Position numbers and translations under genes: made by a program
The notes under the pieces: model-generated
What the model was told of the DNA's origin: nothing
The model's database searches: none
What the model saw: only the letters and a program-made list of their open reading frames with translations
Part shown: positions 1 to 14,699 of the stretch, in pieces
Numbering within the stretch: the stretch's first letter is position 1
How the letters are laid out: each line of letters starts with the position of its first letter
Assembly: GCF_037038585.1 (NCBI RefSeq)
Contig: NC_092521.1
Location: 49,918,398-49,982,397, forward strand
Direction: 5' to 3'
Origin: Patagioenas fasciata
Lineage: Eukaryota > Chordata > Aves > Columbiformes > Columbidae
Length of the DNA stretch: 64,000 bases

Positions 1-3000
1 CTGACACAAAGTGTTGTGAGCCTTGAATTAAACCAGAGACGCAAGCTGAAAGTGAGGAGCTGTAGCCACAGCTTGATCCTAATGTAAAGCTTACCTCACC
101 TCACCAAAAGGATCCAGGATAGTGTTATAACCCAAATTTTCACATCCACGGCACTCTGGCATAGCACATAGCATCATCCTTGAAAAATGTATGGCCTACC
201 AGAAATAGAAATATAAGGCCCAGGATGCTGAAAAATTTACTCTTTGCAATCAGAATCGACTTTTGTTTTTAGCACACCTTTTTAGTCCATTTGACTTCAT
301 ATTGCTCTGTTTGGGTTTTTTTTGCACAGGAGCCATGGGTAGTGCTGCAAATAGAGGGGAAAATCCCAGGGCTGTGTTAAAAAAATTCCAGATGTAAAGC
401 AAAATGAATTAATACACTTTTCTACAAAGTGGTAAAATGAAAACACATCTGATGGACTTCCACACAGTTTGCCTCAGGCAAAGAGCATTCCATTAAAATA
501 AAAATACATTTGGTTAGAGCAAATTAAATGTTCCCAAGGAGGAATAGCTTAAGGTCAAAGGTGAAGCCACTTTACTTGCACACATGTTTTCAATCTGTTT
601 GACCTCTGTGATCAGCAAAGCTCAGATGTGCAAAGGGGAAGAAGCTTAAAAGAGATTTGGAAGAATAAAAAAAATACAAAGAAATGCATAAAAGATCTGC
701 ATAACATAGCTGTAAACTCCCTGTACTGAAAAGGGAGAAGTTGTGAGGAGTTTTTTTCTGTGATCCTTCTCTGGGTAATAAAAGACCAAGAAGATCTTGA
801 CCATATTGCAGAATAATGTTTTTTCTCATCAGCTGGGACAGAAAGAATCACTCTTAAGCTGTCGTGGCAGGGATTTGTGTGGCTAATGGTGGGCACACCT
901 GAAAAGACTCAAGGGAACTGGATCAAAAAGAAGAAAAAGAACAAGTGAAAGACTCCCTGCTGAACCAGTGTCCTGTTTCCAGCACACTCCTTGCTGAATG
1001 TGCTCCAGCTGCTCTCTTGCAGACAAGCTTTTGGAGCAGGTTAGTGGCCAAGAAACCGGGGAGCTGGAGCAAGGAGGCAGAGGACAGCAGCGTGCCAGGC
1101 GACAGCTTCCAACTCAACCTTCACTGTGGCCTAAATCCACAAGGGATGAGCAGTGCCCGCTCTGCCTCATTTATGAGACTAACCTAAGGTCTTATTCTGG
1201 CACTCCGGAGAGATCCAGCAGGCAGGGGAGACAGGGTGAGCAGAGGCAGGGAAAATGGGGTTCTGTGTTTTGCCTCTCATCTGCCTCCCTTCCACTCCTC
1301 TAACAAATACCCTGAGTCAAGGTCTTAGGGCCTTCTTCAGCACAGTGTGAATACTTTGAATCTGGGCTCAAATGTGTTGAAAGAAAAAACAAATAAAATT
1401 TTAAAAACGTACCTCATTTGAAGGCTTTTCCTGAGCTTGCTCACTTCAGCATATGTAACCCAGAATGCTGCAAACTACAGACCCTTTTATTGCCAGCCAC
1501 GGGTTTATGATGCCCGCCAACACTGCACATTCACTGCCCTGGCAGCTGGTGTTGGACCAGCTTTCCCCTGCGGCTGGTGCTTGAGAGAGGAGACCCTCAG
1601 CAGAGGCTGGTCCTTGCAGCGAGCCTTAATCGTGTCAACGAGAATGGATTTTCCTTCAAAATCCCAACAAAAGGCTGCCACATGAGCAGACTAGAAGCCC
1701 ACAGATCCTTCAGACAAACTAGACTTACCCAGGAGCCACGTTTGGTCAGATTGCTGTTTTGAAGCCAGTCAGTTCAGCTACTCGATATTTCACAACTCAT
1801 CTGTTTGCTATGGGTTAGCAAATCCACTGGCCCCTCTCCATCTATGACAGCTGCGTTACTGCCTGTGTGACTGCAGGAAAAAAAAAAAAGGTGCTTTACA
1901 TCCTTCACAGGTTATTACTGTGGATTGATCCATCTACAGGCCTGCAGCCACAGGTTGCATCCCTGGTGGCTCACTACCCACCCACAGGCCAGCAGGCACC
2001 AGTGTGACCAGTGCATCTGCTGTGCAGAGCCCTGGGCTCAGCTGGGAGCTCAAGGCTTGTCTGTGCACCCATCTGGCCTCAGAAGATTTGAGCGGCTTTT
2101 CCACTGGGACTTCCAGCACTCTTTTGTCTTCTCAGCTGCTTCAAAGCAGCAGATGACCACAAATGTATTTTTCGAAAGGGGAGTGTGTCTGTATCTCTAC
2201 TATAATAACTCCTGATGAAGAAAAGCAGCTCTACATTTGCCACGAATCCATGTTCTTACTGACCCTGAAATCCCAAAGCCAGCACCTCAGCCAGCAGGGC
2301 TGAATCAATTTCAATTATATGATACGGGTTAAAATCAGCTGAAAATCTGGGAGGCAGTGTTCAGAAAGTGCTTCAGCTGCAAATCAACCCAAACTTCTGG
2401 CCACAACTTTCTCTGCTTTGAGTCAGTTCCAAATCTCACACCCCTGAGCTTTAGGGCAGAAGGGATCCTGAAATCAGGCTTGAATCATCTGCAAGATCAA
2501 TGCTATTTACACTTTGCCCAATGGCAGCAACACATCCAAAAGGGGGTTGCTACACCCCTCTTGGAGTAGCCTGGATCTGTGAGGTCGGCTTTTTTATTAA
2601 CAGGTAAGCCTGTGCCATGTGAGGAACAGCAGAATTTACACTTGCCATCTGCAAAATGAATTACATGTTCCAGGCATCTGTGGCTTCATAAATTATAACA
2701 CAGTGTCAACAGAGCACCTGTGAGGAGATTTTAGACAACAGGAGCAAAGAAACTGCCAGCACAGAAACTCTGGAGAGGCATTTGGCCGCTACCTGCTCAG
2801 GCTTGCTGAGCTTTTCCCTCCTGTGTACCCATCCACCAGCAGATTTGCACCAGCATCACTGGGACTGGAAGAGGGCATGCTTTGATCAGCCTTTCGTAAT
2901 AAATCCCCAGCTCCTCTCTGCAACGAGGTGTGGTGATCAGGCTCTGCTTGGCATTCCTCTGTGCCCCCCTTCAGCACCACTGGTGAGGGAACCCTTGGGG

Positions 3001-6000
3001 GAGAGGGGAGCAGGCGGGAGGGCTGGGAGTCTGGGGAGGAGGGCTGGGGTTTTGCATATGAGATTAAGGACTGAAGATCCCGTTCATTTTCCTTTTATCT
3101 GTCTGTGTGTAGCACTGAAGTCTCTGCTTTCCCTGTGTTAGATTCAGTGTGCAGAGTGACTCATCTGCAAGCACAAATTACCTTGCTAAAGTATTCTTAG
3201 GAGAAATAATTAGCCACAAGCACCTCCTCTCCAGCCTCCTGTATGTGCCTCCGGGGACTGGGGCGCTTGACATAAATCATTTAGTCCCGAGCCCTAGCAC
3301 ACACCTTTCCCAAAGGACTCCATAATTGGCAAAGTAGTTGCCAACCGGGTTTAAAGTGATTTGAAATTGTTTTCCATACAGCCTTGCTGATAGCAAAAGG
3401 TTTCCCCCTTTCCTCAAGCATGAGTTACAGTAACATGATTGAATGTAACCCGTTATTCAGTTCAAGCTGTGATTCTGATACGGTATAGACAATATAAATT
3501 CCCCAGAGCTCTGTGAGGCCACCTCAATGGTCCATTTAAGTCCAATTCAATTAGGCTCACTATAGTTCTTAGGATTTCTTAGGTATGTTTGCAGCAGCCT
3601 TGGGGTTTGAATGTGAGAACAGTATTCATCTAGGAGTTTTAAATTAGGTCTCAGGTGTCATCATTCTAAATGAATTATTACAGTGGTGTGTTCATGCCAT
3701 TACAGGTAAGGTTATGTTAGTATCTCCACTCAGCCATATTAATGTACCGAGGGCTGGATCTTGGTATGTAAGGTCCTTGCCTTACAGTGACTTTTTTAAC
3801 CCACTTTTCAAAATACTTAGGCTGCCAGGCACAAAGCTGTATTTAAAATGCATGTAAATAAGTTGTTTACTTTCAGCTTCTGACTGGTTGTCAGTGATGC
3901 AGTTTAGGAGACACTGTTACACCCGTAGCACTGCCAGTGTGCTCCCATTCAGAGAGTCAGGGAAAGGATCCCTGCCCTGCCTGGGTCACCGTCACCTCGC
4001 TGGTGCATGGTGGACAGCGGGGCAGGGAGTGCTGGGATGGGAAAGTGATGAGGGAAGGAGTGTGAGCGGCTGCCTTGCTCATGCCTTCCTTTCAGTCACT
4101 GGATTTTGAAGTCCTTCTGGTTTTGCTTTTTTTCCATAGTCACAACTGGTGGGGAGGGAAACATAAAGATGATTCTCTATTTTGCTTTTCCCAGCTTTTC
4201 TCCATTTGTGTCTGAATCTGTTCTCTCTCCAGTATTTAACACTTCGAGGGGAGGGAAGCACTTCAGGAGCCCAAATGGCCCCTTCATATTTTGTGTCTGC
4301 AGATGGACACCATTTGGTTCTTCAAACAAGGCGATGCAAATGTCAGGTGTGCAAATGAAGCTTACTTCAAAGAAGGAAGAAAGAAGAAGCTGAGAAGTTG
4401 TTTAATTTTTGTCAGGTAACTCTGGAAGCCTAACTGACATTTGGCTTGATTCCCAAGACCGGTATTTAAAGGGTAAACATAACATGTCTTTATTGGCCTA
4501 CATGGTGAAATGACTTTCATTATTTTACTCTGGTCCCATCTAGTGGTTCCAGCAGAAAGTGAGACCCCCTTGTTCTATTTCTGTATTAACTGGAAAAGTC
4601 ACAGTCCTGCTAGGACTGAGTAGAGAAGGAGCAGGGGACATTTCATAGCTGGGGAACAAAGCAATCAGGGGGCCTGTACATAGTTTTACACAGGCTGTCA
4701 GGTCTCCTGGATCGACACCTCCTGAGAGCCACATAGTACTTTCTAGAAGAGTATCCTACCCCTTGTAGCCTTAACCTTTTCCTATTGCTTTTATCCCATT
4801 ATCCCAGAAATTTCACTTAGTTTCTCTCCATGCAGATTTGCTATGTCCTGCCCTTATGCTTTTAGGAAAAACATGCCAATATTTTGCCTGTGTTATGTTA
4901 GGGAATAGTCAGACAAAAAAAAAAATAGACTCAAAATCTCTTCCCTCCGCTCTCTGTCATATCTTTGCTAGGGCAGACTGTAGCCCTAAGATCCTTCCAA
5001 GATCAAATAAATGCCTCCAGGAAGAAAAGATCAAAGGAGAAAAAAAGCTTAAGAAGTCACTAGTCTGGGTATTTCCTTGTATTAGAGTGGCCCATCATGA
5101 TTCAAGCAGTCTCCTGGGTTACAAAAACTAAGGGGCAAAGCATGCTTCTCTGGGGACAGAGGCCCCCAGGTGAGGGAGAGCATCTGCAAGGCATATCCAC
5201 ACAGACAGCAGGAGACCTTGTGCGCTCACTTTTCCCTTGTCCCAGCCATCTAGAAAAGAGTCAGACTTTACCCACAGGCCAGGTAGCAACATTAGTACCG
5301 ATTATTTCCAAGATTCACTGTAAGTTTTGTGAGCAGCACAGCACCAGCATGATGGGCTCAGAGAGCCACACACTTCTGGCTCCTCACTGTCTCTTTCTGT
5401 CCACCACAACCAGGGTCCCATTCCAGCTGAACACAGAGACATGGGGACTGGGAAGGTCATGGTTCCTCCAAAGGCACTTGGGGGACACACTGAGAAGTAG
5501 CTCAGCTGTTTCTAGACCTGATCTGGGATATTTTGGCTGCCTCATTATGCCATGGGAGCTTTTCTGTGGGATTAACAGTAATGGGGGATGCCTGCACTGT
5601 GCATAGTTTACCAATTAACCAAACATGTTGGGTCACCTGCTAGGTGCTGGGTGTTTTCCACCCTTTCTTCAGTAACTATTTCTAGAAACAGAACTTCAGT
5701 AATTCATTTTCTTTTAGCTGACTTCACTTTTTTCATCTTAGTTTTGTTTTCCATGGCATCTTCCTCACCCCTTTTAATACTGCTACTATTAAAATACAAT
5801 AGAGATCACTTTAGGGTATCACTCACGGGAGTGTCCTTTGTTTGCAGAAACCCAAGGGAATTAGATCCAAATGACTTAAAGTTAGTCACATATGTGGATA
5901 CGTTATTTAATCAAGACTCCAGTGAAAGGGGATGTGTTAAAAGGAAAAATAAACATCCCCTAAGAAGCAATGTTATTTCGCAACGTTTTACCTTGTTCAC

Positions 6001-9000
6001 CAGGATGTTCTTTCTTCAGGTACTGGAAAAGCCCATGTCTTCTGAAGTTTTACTTATGTAATTAATTTGTACAGATGTATTTTCTTACCATTAAACTATC
6101 TCCTTTTGCTAGAAACACTTTTGGAAGTTTTTACATCAAGTGGACAATAGGGATTTGGTAGGAAAACTACAGATGCCCACTTTATACTTTAAGAAAGCTA
6201 GGACATTTTACATGAGGAGACAAATCTTGAAATCTCTACAGAGTTAATCTAAAGCCAGACACAAAAAACCTTCCCTAAAGCACAAATTCATGACATGTCT
6301 CTGTTGGACTCACAGAGGTAGAAACCAAACCTCATCTGTGAGGGGCTTATGTTTGGCACAAGTATTGAGGAGGAAGGAAAGAGAAGAAAAATTACTTCTC
6401 CAGTGTCTCACTTCTTCTCCAGCCTTACAGTCTGCTGGTGCCTAAACTGTTCCTACACAGCACAGGAGTATTCACAGGTTTGCCTAATGTGTGCTGGCTG
6501 CAACCATGCTCTCTAGACAGACCCGCTGGTCCCGGTTCACTGGCATTTGTCGACTGTTTTCTGCACTGGGAGCACCTGAGGGCACTTCTCAGCTGCCTAA
6601 CTGGGCAGCCCAGTTGCACTCCAGCCCCTCGCCTGGGTGAGACCAGCCACATGCTGCCTCTTGCAGACCTTGCTTGCCTTGGGAAGTCAGTTCAGGCTGG
6701 GGGTGGCATGGTCATCCCGTCCCCTGTCCTGGCACCCTGCAGCTCAGCCCCCAGGCTTGCTGGTCCATGAGGTGCAGTCCAGAGGGCCCTGGCCAGATTC
6801 TCACTACCCTCGGACCTCCATGTGCAGTGGGAAAGGATTAAGTGAGGGGCCACAGGAAACATCAGACGCCCCTTAAAGCTGCTGCTGGAGGATCCTGCTG
6901 GCTGTCTTGCCTGGTCCAGCTAGAAAGAAGCTTCCTTTGGCCCAGAGATTCATTGGCCTATTTATTCCCTCTTCGTGTCTACCTCATTTTCCTGGCTGTG
7001 TGCCAGGCAGCTGAGAATCCTCTGAACCAGTCCTCAGCCCAAACCTGTCCCTCCAGGAAAGCTCTTTCTGTCCTGTCACTCAGCTAATTTTGTCACAGTT
7101 TCCTTCCACCATCCATGAGGAACAGACTCCACCACAAACACACAGCACCAGCAGGGCACAGCCTTGGAGCCTGCAAAATGTGGCACCCACAGCATCCATA
7201 CCCCACACTCATAGCATCCATAGGACCCTTTGTGTGAGACGGGACTGCTCAGAGCCACTTAAAGCAGCAGACCCCGGCAGAGAGTGTAAAAAATCTGTTC
7301 GCTGCCACCCACTTGCCACAGCGTCTCTTCCATCAGGGGCTGCTAGTGGGTTTCCGCGGACCAACAGTGACATCCAGTGGCAGCAGCCACCCGGCCGAGC
7401 TGTGCGAGTCCTGCTGCAGGCACCACTGGGGAGAGTACAGGTGCTTTGCCTTCATTATGTAAAAAAAATTCTGGGCAAAGTACTGCCAGGCTGGTGAGGC
7501 AGCAGCCTAACAGAAAAGGCAGGTCTTGCTTTTCAGCAGCAAACCTGTGCCATACTAAAGACAACTGAAAAGGAAGAGTTCTGGTTCAGCCAGGGAGACT
7601 TCGGATCAGAAACCATGTGAATAATGCAGAGTATTTCAGTGAGCAGGGAGAGGGTATATATGGAAAGGGAAAATCACGTCCATACATCTGGCCACTACCC
7701 CCAAAACCAAAAAAAAAAAAAAAAGATTGGTTGTAGCGCCACATTAGTGAAGTTGGCTTGGTGTAATTTTTTCCTTCTCACTGTTTCAAACCTTATGACT
7801 GTGACTGTAAATCTTCCAGCCACAGTCAAGGGGCTTGGGGAAAAAAAAAAAATGCTGTGATTCTCCTGATATCTGCCCATTGCTGGAACCTCAGCTCCAA
7901 AATAGCGAGTGCTGGGAAACAGGCAAAATCAAAGGGTCAGTGATGCTGCAACCTCTCTGACTTTTTTTCCCCAACAGTCCAGCTTTAGTGTAAACGATGA
8001 CAAGAGCTACCCTTACAAAACTGACCTGAGGCTAAGTCTACACTGGAAACCTCTATCTGTGGAACTGCATTGGTTTAAATAGTGACATTTTTCTTCCTAT
8101 TTTTTACTCCTGGTAAATCCCTAGAGCAGGATTAACTGTACTAGCAGAAGCTCCTGTGAAGGAGTGATGGGAGGCGAGTTAACAGGCAGTAGTCTCCACT
8201 TGCTAGCAATGCCTGGGGCAGCCCTGGCTCAGCCTCCCTGTCCTCCCCTCCTCGCCCTGCTCCCTCTGAACCCCAAACCAGTGCCTGTCAGCTCTGCCTG
8301 TGCTGGAGGGCTCTGCAGCTGTGCCAGCTCTGCTCTCCTGCTACAAAGCAGCCCTTCATCATCAGCCTTGCCTGTAAGATCCCTTGTACAGCAAATCCCA
8401 GGATTTACAAGAATATTAATTTACTGGCAATAGTACTGATTACAAGTGCTTCAAGACTATTTACCACAACACTTAGGCCAATCTTTACTCTTGTAAGACC
8501 TCTAATAGTAAACGTATTCATCAGGTGGAAAAATGCCATCATAAAGAAGACAGGAGGGCTCCATTTAACCAAGCCATTGCTTGCACGTTGAAGGTCAAGG
8601 ACTGGAGTAACTACATGAGAAACCTCTTCCAAATGTTGTCATCCCCGTTTGCACTATAGATATCATAAATCTAATATTTAAATAAGTTACATGGATGCTG
8701 AAAGAAGAATCCATGACCCATGAATGTTGAGAAGTGGCTTCTTTGTTCCTGAGAGGAAAGAAAAATAGATAATTAATCAGGGTAACTAGTAGCTTTATTT
8801 CTAGCTTTCCCAGTAGCTTCAGGGATGTTCAGGGCTGTCAGTGAATTGGAAGAAAATCAATAACTAATTGAGAAGTAAATATTCACTGTTACAGGCCATC
8901 CCTTGCAACCTCAAGCCAGGGAAGGGAACCCTGTCTTGTAAGATTTCCATCCCTGTGGCTGGTTGAAGACATTGGTGTGACCACATCCTACTGCCCCATG

Positions 9001-12000
9001 GCAGATCTGAAGGAGGACAGGTCCCCTTGGGGACTCCTGTTAGAGCAGGAGGTTGCAAACTCACTCCAAATAATTTCCTCCTTCTCCCATTTGTATGCTA
9101 CTCCTGCAATGTCCCTCTTGCCCCAACCTTGCTCCAGCCCTGCTCATACCCCCTAAGAATTGCTTTCTTTCTAGAAACCCTGGAGATGGGTTCCTCACTA
9201 GCAGTGAAGATTTTGGGGATGCCATGGGGTACTTGAGCAGAGCTGGAGCTCTCCTGCATGAGATGGCACCAGCAGGTGACTGATGGCACAGGAAAGCCTG
9301 CACAAGTGCGATTTCTAGAGGCACATCTGCGGGTGCACACCCAGGACATGAATACCTCCCCTTTCCTGGGATACAGTCCACTGATCTCATGACGATAAAA
9401 TGGCTTCTGCAGTGAAATATGGACTAGCCCAGTCTGTAAGAAAAACCTTCTCACCCAAGTAGCTTGTTTAGCAGTGTTCGCTACTGCTGCTGTCTTCCCT
9501 CCCCAAGCCTAACAAGGAAAAACCCCTGGGAAACCAGGTGCTGCTGGGTGCACAGCAGCTCCAGCCCGGGGCCTGAGCCAGTGAGAGTGGTGGTAACGTG
9601 CCAGGACCCCTGGAGACAGGGTACAGCTGTCAGCGCAATAGGTGGGCACCAAAATTACGCCAGCACATCATTAACCCAGAGAGGCAGCTCTGCGCAGCAG
9701 AGGAGGCAGGGATGGCCCGGGAGGGGGAGGCCAGGCTGCTGCTCAGGTGTCAAAGCACAGGCAATAATTGACAGCTCCATGCTGGCAGGTAGCAACAAAG
9801 AAGAAATCTGTAGACTTGTCCTCCCAACATGAGGAAAGAGCCGTGTGGTTCTCTAATAACCTCACTTCGGCATTGCCTTCTCTTTCATGTGCGTAACAGC
9901 TACTAGCAGCAGCAGCAGCATCTCCTGTCAATCGCTGACAAAGGATCCCACCTGGCACCGTGCAGATGCTGCCTCACAAACAACAGGCCACCAGGAGAGA
10001 GGTGTTGAGTGTTGGAAGATTTATAAGAATCAAACTCTTCTTTGTAAGAGAGAAAAAATGTGGGTGGCTAGAACAAAAAGGACGGGGATAGAAAAAAAGA
10101 CAGGGAGGAAAACCTGCTGTGAGAATGTACAATAAGGAAAATAAACTAGAGGAAAGAAGATGGTGGCCCAGCCGGGCTGGTGTGGTGAACTGTAATGTTT
10201 TACAGGTTTGGTCCCTGCTCCTGATCTGGTCATGCACTGATGCTGCTTACTATCCCTGGGGACAACAAGTGGGGTTGTGACGGGATTCCACTGAAATGCC
10301 AGTGAAGTCCATAGCTTGATATTCTTCTCTGTCACGATCCTGCTGACTCCTGGTATATTTGGCCTGGCAGTCTTTCCCAAACTCATAGTATCCCACTGGG
10401 GTCTGAGTGAGGAACTTGAAATATTTTGCTTATGTATGCAATAACTTGTAATTCTTATTTAAGTCCAAATTCAACTTGGTCGGGCACCAAGATGATGTTA
10501 CAGTAGTTCTGTCCTCTCCCTAAGTCTCTGCAGACAGTAAAAATCTGCAAATCTGCTAGCTTCTGCCCTGCTTTATCTTTTAAACTGTGCCAGGACCTTC
10601 AGTCATGAATACTGCCTTCTGGATGGAGATCTGAATTTCCACAGATAGCTTCTACAACACATTTTAACTCACAGAACTTCCAAATAGTTATCATGTCACT
10701 TCCTCCAGGAGGGGCAAGTAGGTGAAAGACCCAGCATACAGTGGTGTTTTACCTGGATACTTCTCCATCCTTTCTTCTCATCAGTTTAAGTTTCAAAGGT
10801 GCTGAATGCTTCTGCCCCCATCTGGCATTACATTTGCACTTTCCCAGAGGCCAGTAGGCTTCAGCTACTAAGCCATCATCATCTAGCTTTCCCCTATGGG
10901 CATAATATGTTAATTTATACCCACAATCAAGCATCTGTGATACCATTTGTGCTGCAGATACTGTGGAGGGTATTGATAGTTATTCAGATCTTGTGTTAAC
11001 TGAGGAAAAACTGATTTATTTCCCCACTGAGCAAAGCAGTTACTAAAACCAGTGTGGATGAACTCTCCTTTTTCAATGTGCTTTGGCTGCATACTAATAG
11101 TTTGGAGTCTAGGTGACTCATTCACTGGAGAAACTTTGCTCTCTGAATTATTCACTTATTCAGCCTAGTAAGCCAGATAATAGGAGATGGCAGAACCTTT
11201 CCTCATCTCTCAGAGGGTACATTAATATCTTTTAAACATTCATAGTCTGATCAAATATATATATATTTCAAGACTTATTTGTGCCTGCATTCTTTTTCTT
11301 TGGTCAGTTTGATACTCTTTTGTTCTAACTTTGCTTGTACTAGCAACACTAAGGTTTGGCTGGGAACGGAGACGTACTTCCACAGAAAGAAAGACGGGTT
11401 TCCCTTTTTACACAGGCATCTTATGGGTGAGAACACTCAGCATTTATTCCCGGTGATGGGAAAAATCCTAACACGACTGCTCTCTTTTTCCACCTTACAG
11501 ACGTTGTTTGTATCCGAAGATACAGTCACTTCAAATTTATTTTAAAACACAAACATCTCTATCTATCTATATGATTGAATCCTTCATCATAATTTACAGC
11601 AGCTTTTCTCTGAGGTAAAATCCAAGATACACATCACTTCTTGTGTCTATTCAAAACAGATTTCATTACACCTTTGTAGCTGTCTGCCGTTTTCCTTATG
11701 TTGATGCCCAATTTCAAGTTCACCTCCTGCCTTACAGACTTTTACTGCACCAGGGTCAAACTTCCCAAAGTGCACAGCCCTTCTATGTGCCCTCGTATTC
11801 CCAAGGGCCCTGCTTCTATATCTGTTTTTCTTCCCCTTTTGAACCACAAGCAGCAAAATGAACCTAATGCTCCCTCCTGTCTCCTTTTCCCACCTTCTTT
11901 TATGCTGATCCCTTCTCCTGGATCACGCTTTCCCCACCACAACTCTGGTCACTTGCTGGGTCCCCAAGCTGCTCCCAGCTTATCCAGCAAAGATGAATCT

Positions 12001-12179
12001 CTGAAACCCCACATCAGGGAGATTCAAGCCCTGAAGGAGAAAGAGGCACCTGAAGACCCTGTGCGCTGGCAGGGACTTCAGCATTGCTATTGCTCTTCTG
12101 TATGTATCACCGCATATTTATATATTACCATATATTCTGTTAATGAGGAACAATACTGAACCCAACAACAGACAGATAG
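1..12179. other. Intergenic DNA, no gene recognised
   Basis: Only short unconvincing open frames are present, none with a recognisable domain. Base composition changes between GC-richer pieces (about 1.0-1.3, 2.8-3.1, 6.4-7.5 and 9.2-9.8 kb) and AT-rich ones. There are A/T homopolymer runs, for example near 7710 and 7840. A stretch near 8028-8090 (AAGTCTACACTGGAAA...) recalls ends of old amniote DNA transposons, but this is too weak to call. By human synteny the next gene on this side would be ZNF521, which is not seen here. Confidence 0.6.
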
Positions 12180-12480
12180 ACAAGGTCTTACCCACCATCC
12201 TAGATCCGTTTTCAAGACCCACCTCTTCCAGGATCTCTGAAGGCTGAGAAGGAGTCGTAGATGGCTAAGATGCTATTTATGTACTAACTTTATTTTATTT
12301 TATTTTATTTTATTTTATTTTATTTTATTTTATTTTATTTTATTTTATTTTATTTTATTTTATTTTATTTTATTTTGTTTTATTACATGAGTATCAAATC
12401 TGATAACACTTCTTCAGCCAAGGACTCAATCATTCTGTGATTATAAAGCATCTAGCACAGTCAAATCTTGGTCCAGCTTG
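12180..12480 (+). mobile_element. Possible ancient LINE relic around a (TTTTA)n array
   Basis: One frame near 12206-12235 reads SVFKTHLF, which resembles the last residues of L2/CR1-group reverse transcriptases. The AT-rich segment after it, and the TAAAGCATCTAGCACAG stretch near 12445, resemble old LINE 3' regions. The match is short and made from memory. Confidence 0.25.
12289..12383 (+). repeat. (TTTTA)n microsatellite, about 19 units
   Basis: A nearly perfect pentanucleotide array runs for about 95 bp with a single TTTTG unit near its right end. Such purity suggests it is length-polymorphic. Confidence 0.97.
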
Positions 12481-12519
12481 TCTGTCAGCCTCCAGTTATG
12501 CAAACAATTATGATATCTA

Positions 12520-12632
12520 ATTGCATGCCTCTCCCTTTGTCCCTCACTTGGAGTACCAGCCTCCGGCAGGGGGATTGGACTAGATGTTCTCTTGAGGTCC
12601 CTTCCAATCCCTAACATTCTGTGCTTCTGTGA
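12520..12632 (+). mobile_element. CR1 LINE 3'-end fragment
   Basis: It contains GGGGGATTGGACTAGATG, the segment GAGGTCCCTTCCAATCCCTA and an ATTCTGTG-like tail, the usual end of avian CR1 elements. Only the extreme 3' end is present. Confidence 0.8.
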
Positions 12633-14699
12633 AAGTCCATCAGGGATCAAGTCACCTTTTACATTGTCTACTGCAACTCTTGTCCCAAGTTTCTCACCAA
12701 AACTAATAAAACATAATAATATATAGAAAGTCTCTATTCATAGTGGGTTTTTTTCTATTTACTTTTACTATAGTAACTTAGCAAGATTGCATATAATGAT
12801 AATGAGATTAGGTATCATTTCCAACATATGTAAGGACAGTTTCTGATAACAATAAGGTGAAACAATTTACCTCTGTCTCTTCAAAACCCTGCTGTGTTAA
12901 TACTGTTTCAACTTAGATTTTTAACACTTAATGAATTTACTATGTTAGCTTTTAACCAACTGATCGTTATATTCTGCATTGCTGAACTTATTTTTCCCCT
13001 TCAATTTTTTCAGGCAAAGCATTACATTTCATTTCAACCAAGTCAGTCTCTGAATAGCGCAAATCTAAATATCTGCAAACTGTCTTGTATTTTCTGCACT
13101 TTGGGACAGCCAAGCAGCATGTGAAATGGGTGTTTCTGAAATATAGTGCTGAATGACACATTGAGAAACAAATAGCACAAGCAGTAATGGGTGAGAGAAA
13201 GAAACAACACAGCGAGCAGTGTTTTAAGAATTAACACCTTCAAGGAGAACAGGAGATGGCAGAGGGACTGTGTCTGGCCTGTGGATATGAGCATGGGAGA
13301 GACTCAAAGGAATTCCCTCTTGCACAGTCAGTGTAAGCCATAGCAATACCCTTTGTGCCTGGTTGCTCCTTGTGCGATAGAGAAGCAGTGAAAATCCAGT
13401 GCATATACATATATATATGTATATATGTACACTGATAGAGCCAAAGAAAGAGAACTTCCTCAGAGGTATTCAGAGTCCTATGGGCCCTTGCTACTGCACT
13501 ATCTAGCTCAGAGCAATTGCCATCCCTGTATAGCAGGTGAGTAAAGGAGAGACACTGTTAAATTTTCTGGCATCTAGTTTAACACATCTTCCATTCTGGG
13601 ACCTTAATTATATCCAGGTGGTGTCCAGGTGCAGTTGTCTGGACTATCTCCATTGGGCACATTTACTTATAGAATAGTCTGGTTCATGGTGGCTGGTTTT
13701 TTTTTTTTTTTTTAGAAAAATGTGTCCTCCTGGCCATTCATTATGGGTTTCCACTCTTCCTAAATTTTCCCTATGTCCCCAAACTGAATAACAGCAAATC
13801 AAAGCCATAAATAAAAGAAGCCCGCTTTGACAACTGAGAACGCTTCTAACATAGTTTATACAATATGCTTGGCCTCACTTTCCAAAATTCACAGCAAGGG
13901 CATATTTTAAAGCATGCAGTATTAATCCTGAGATGAATATGGTTGCTTTTTCTTTTTCTTCTTGAGATCACTGAATTTCACCATTATTTTTTTAAAAAAA
14001 GTCTCAACTATATACAGTAGTTAAATAAGAGGGAAGACATAATAAGAAAGAAAGGTGGCACCAATATACAAGAGCTTGAGGACACAAAAAATCACTATTG
14101 GGAGACAAAGGCATTTTCCAATGATCAACCACTAAATTCCACCACTGCATTTGCCTGTGCCAAACAATCTCACTAAGGCTGTTTGAGAGGGAAGTGCTAT
14201 CAGAAATGTTATGGTAAACTGTGGCAGCCTAGATATAGGTGAGCAACCAAATGTTTCTAATGGTGGTATGGTCTGACAATACCATTAGCTGGGGGGCCAA
14301 CAAGTGTCTTCATCCTCAGCAACCTTCATTCAACAGTCTAGACTTGGTTTGTTTCATATTTAAGGCACTATACAAGACAGCAGATCATGGAATTTTTTTT
14401 TTTTTACGAAGTGATTACAAACTATTTCAGTTTAAATTAAATGGGAAACACAACAAAAATATTTTTTTAAAGTAAGATTATTGATTTCAAAGAACAAAAG
14501 TGCAGTTAGGTCAGCCAAACTGAATATTGGATACAAAGAAAATGTACGACTTCCCTGAGGCAAAGGTGACCAGCGTGCTCAAATAGGAAGGATGAGGAAA
14601 TATCCAGCTTTAGGTTAGGAAAGCTCTGTCAGATGATTTTTCAAGTCTGGTAGTAAATCTCTTTGATAAAGTAATCAAGTTGTGGACAGTGCTATCAGA
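12633..14699. other. Intergenic DNA, AT-rich, no gene recognised
   Basis: Nothing coding was recognised. It holds a TA-rich self-complementary stretch near 13404-13431 and homopolymer T runs near 13698 and 14393. Confidence 0.6.

Noticed and set aside
8405-8632. 75-codon minus-strand frame with a hydrophobic stretch
   Set aside because: No family recognised and no splice or promoter context; likely chance.
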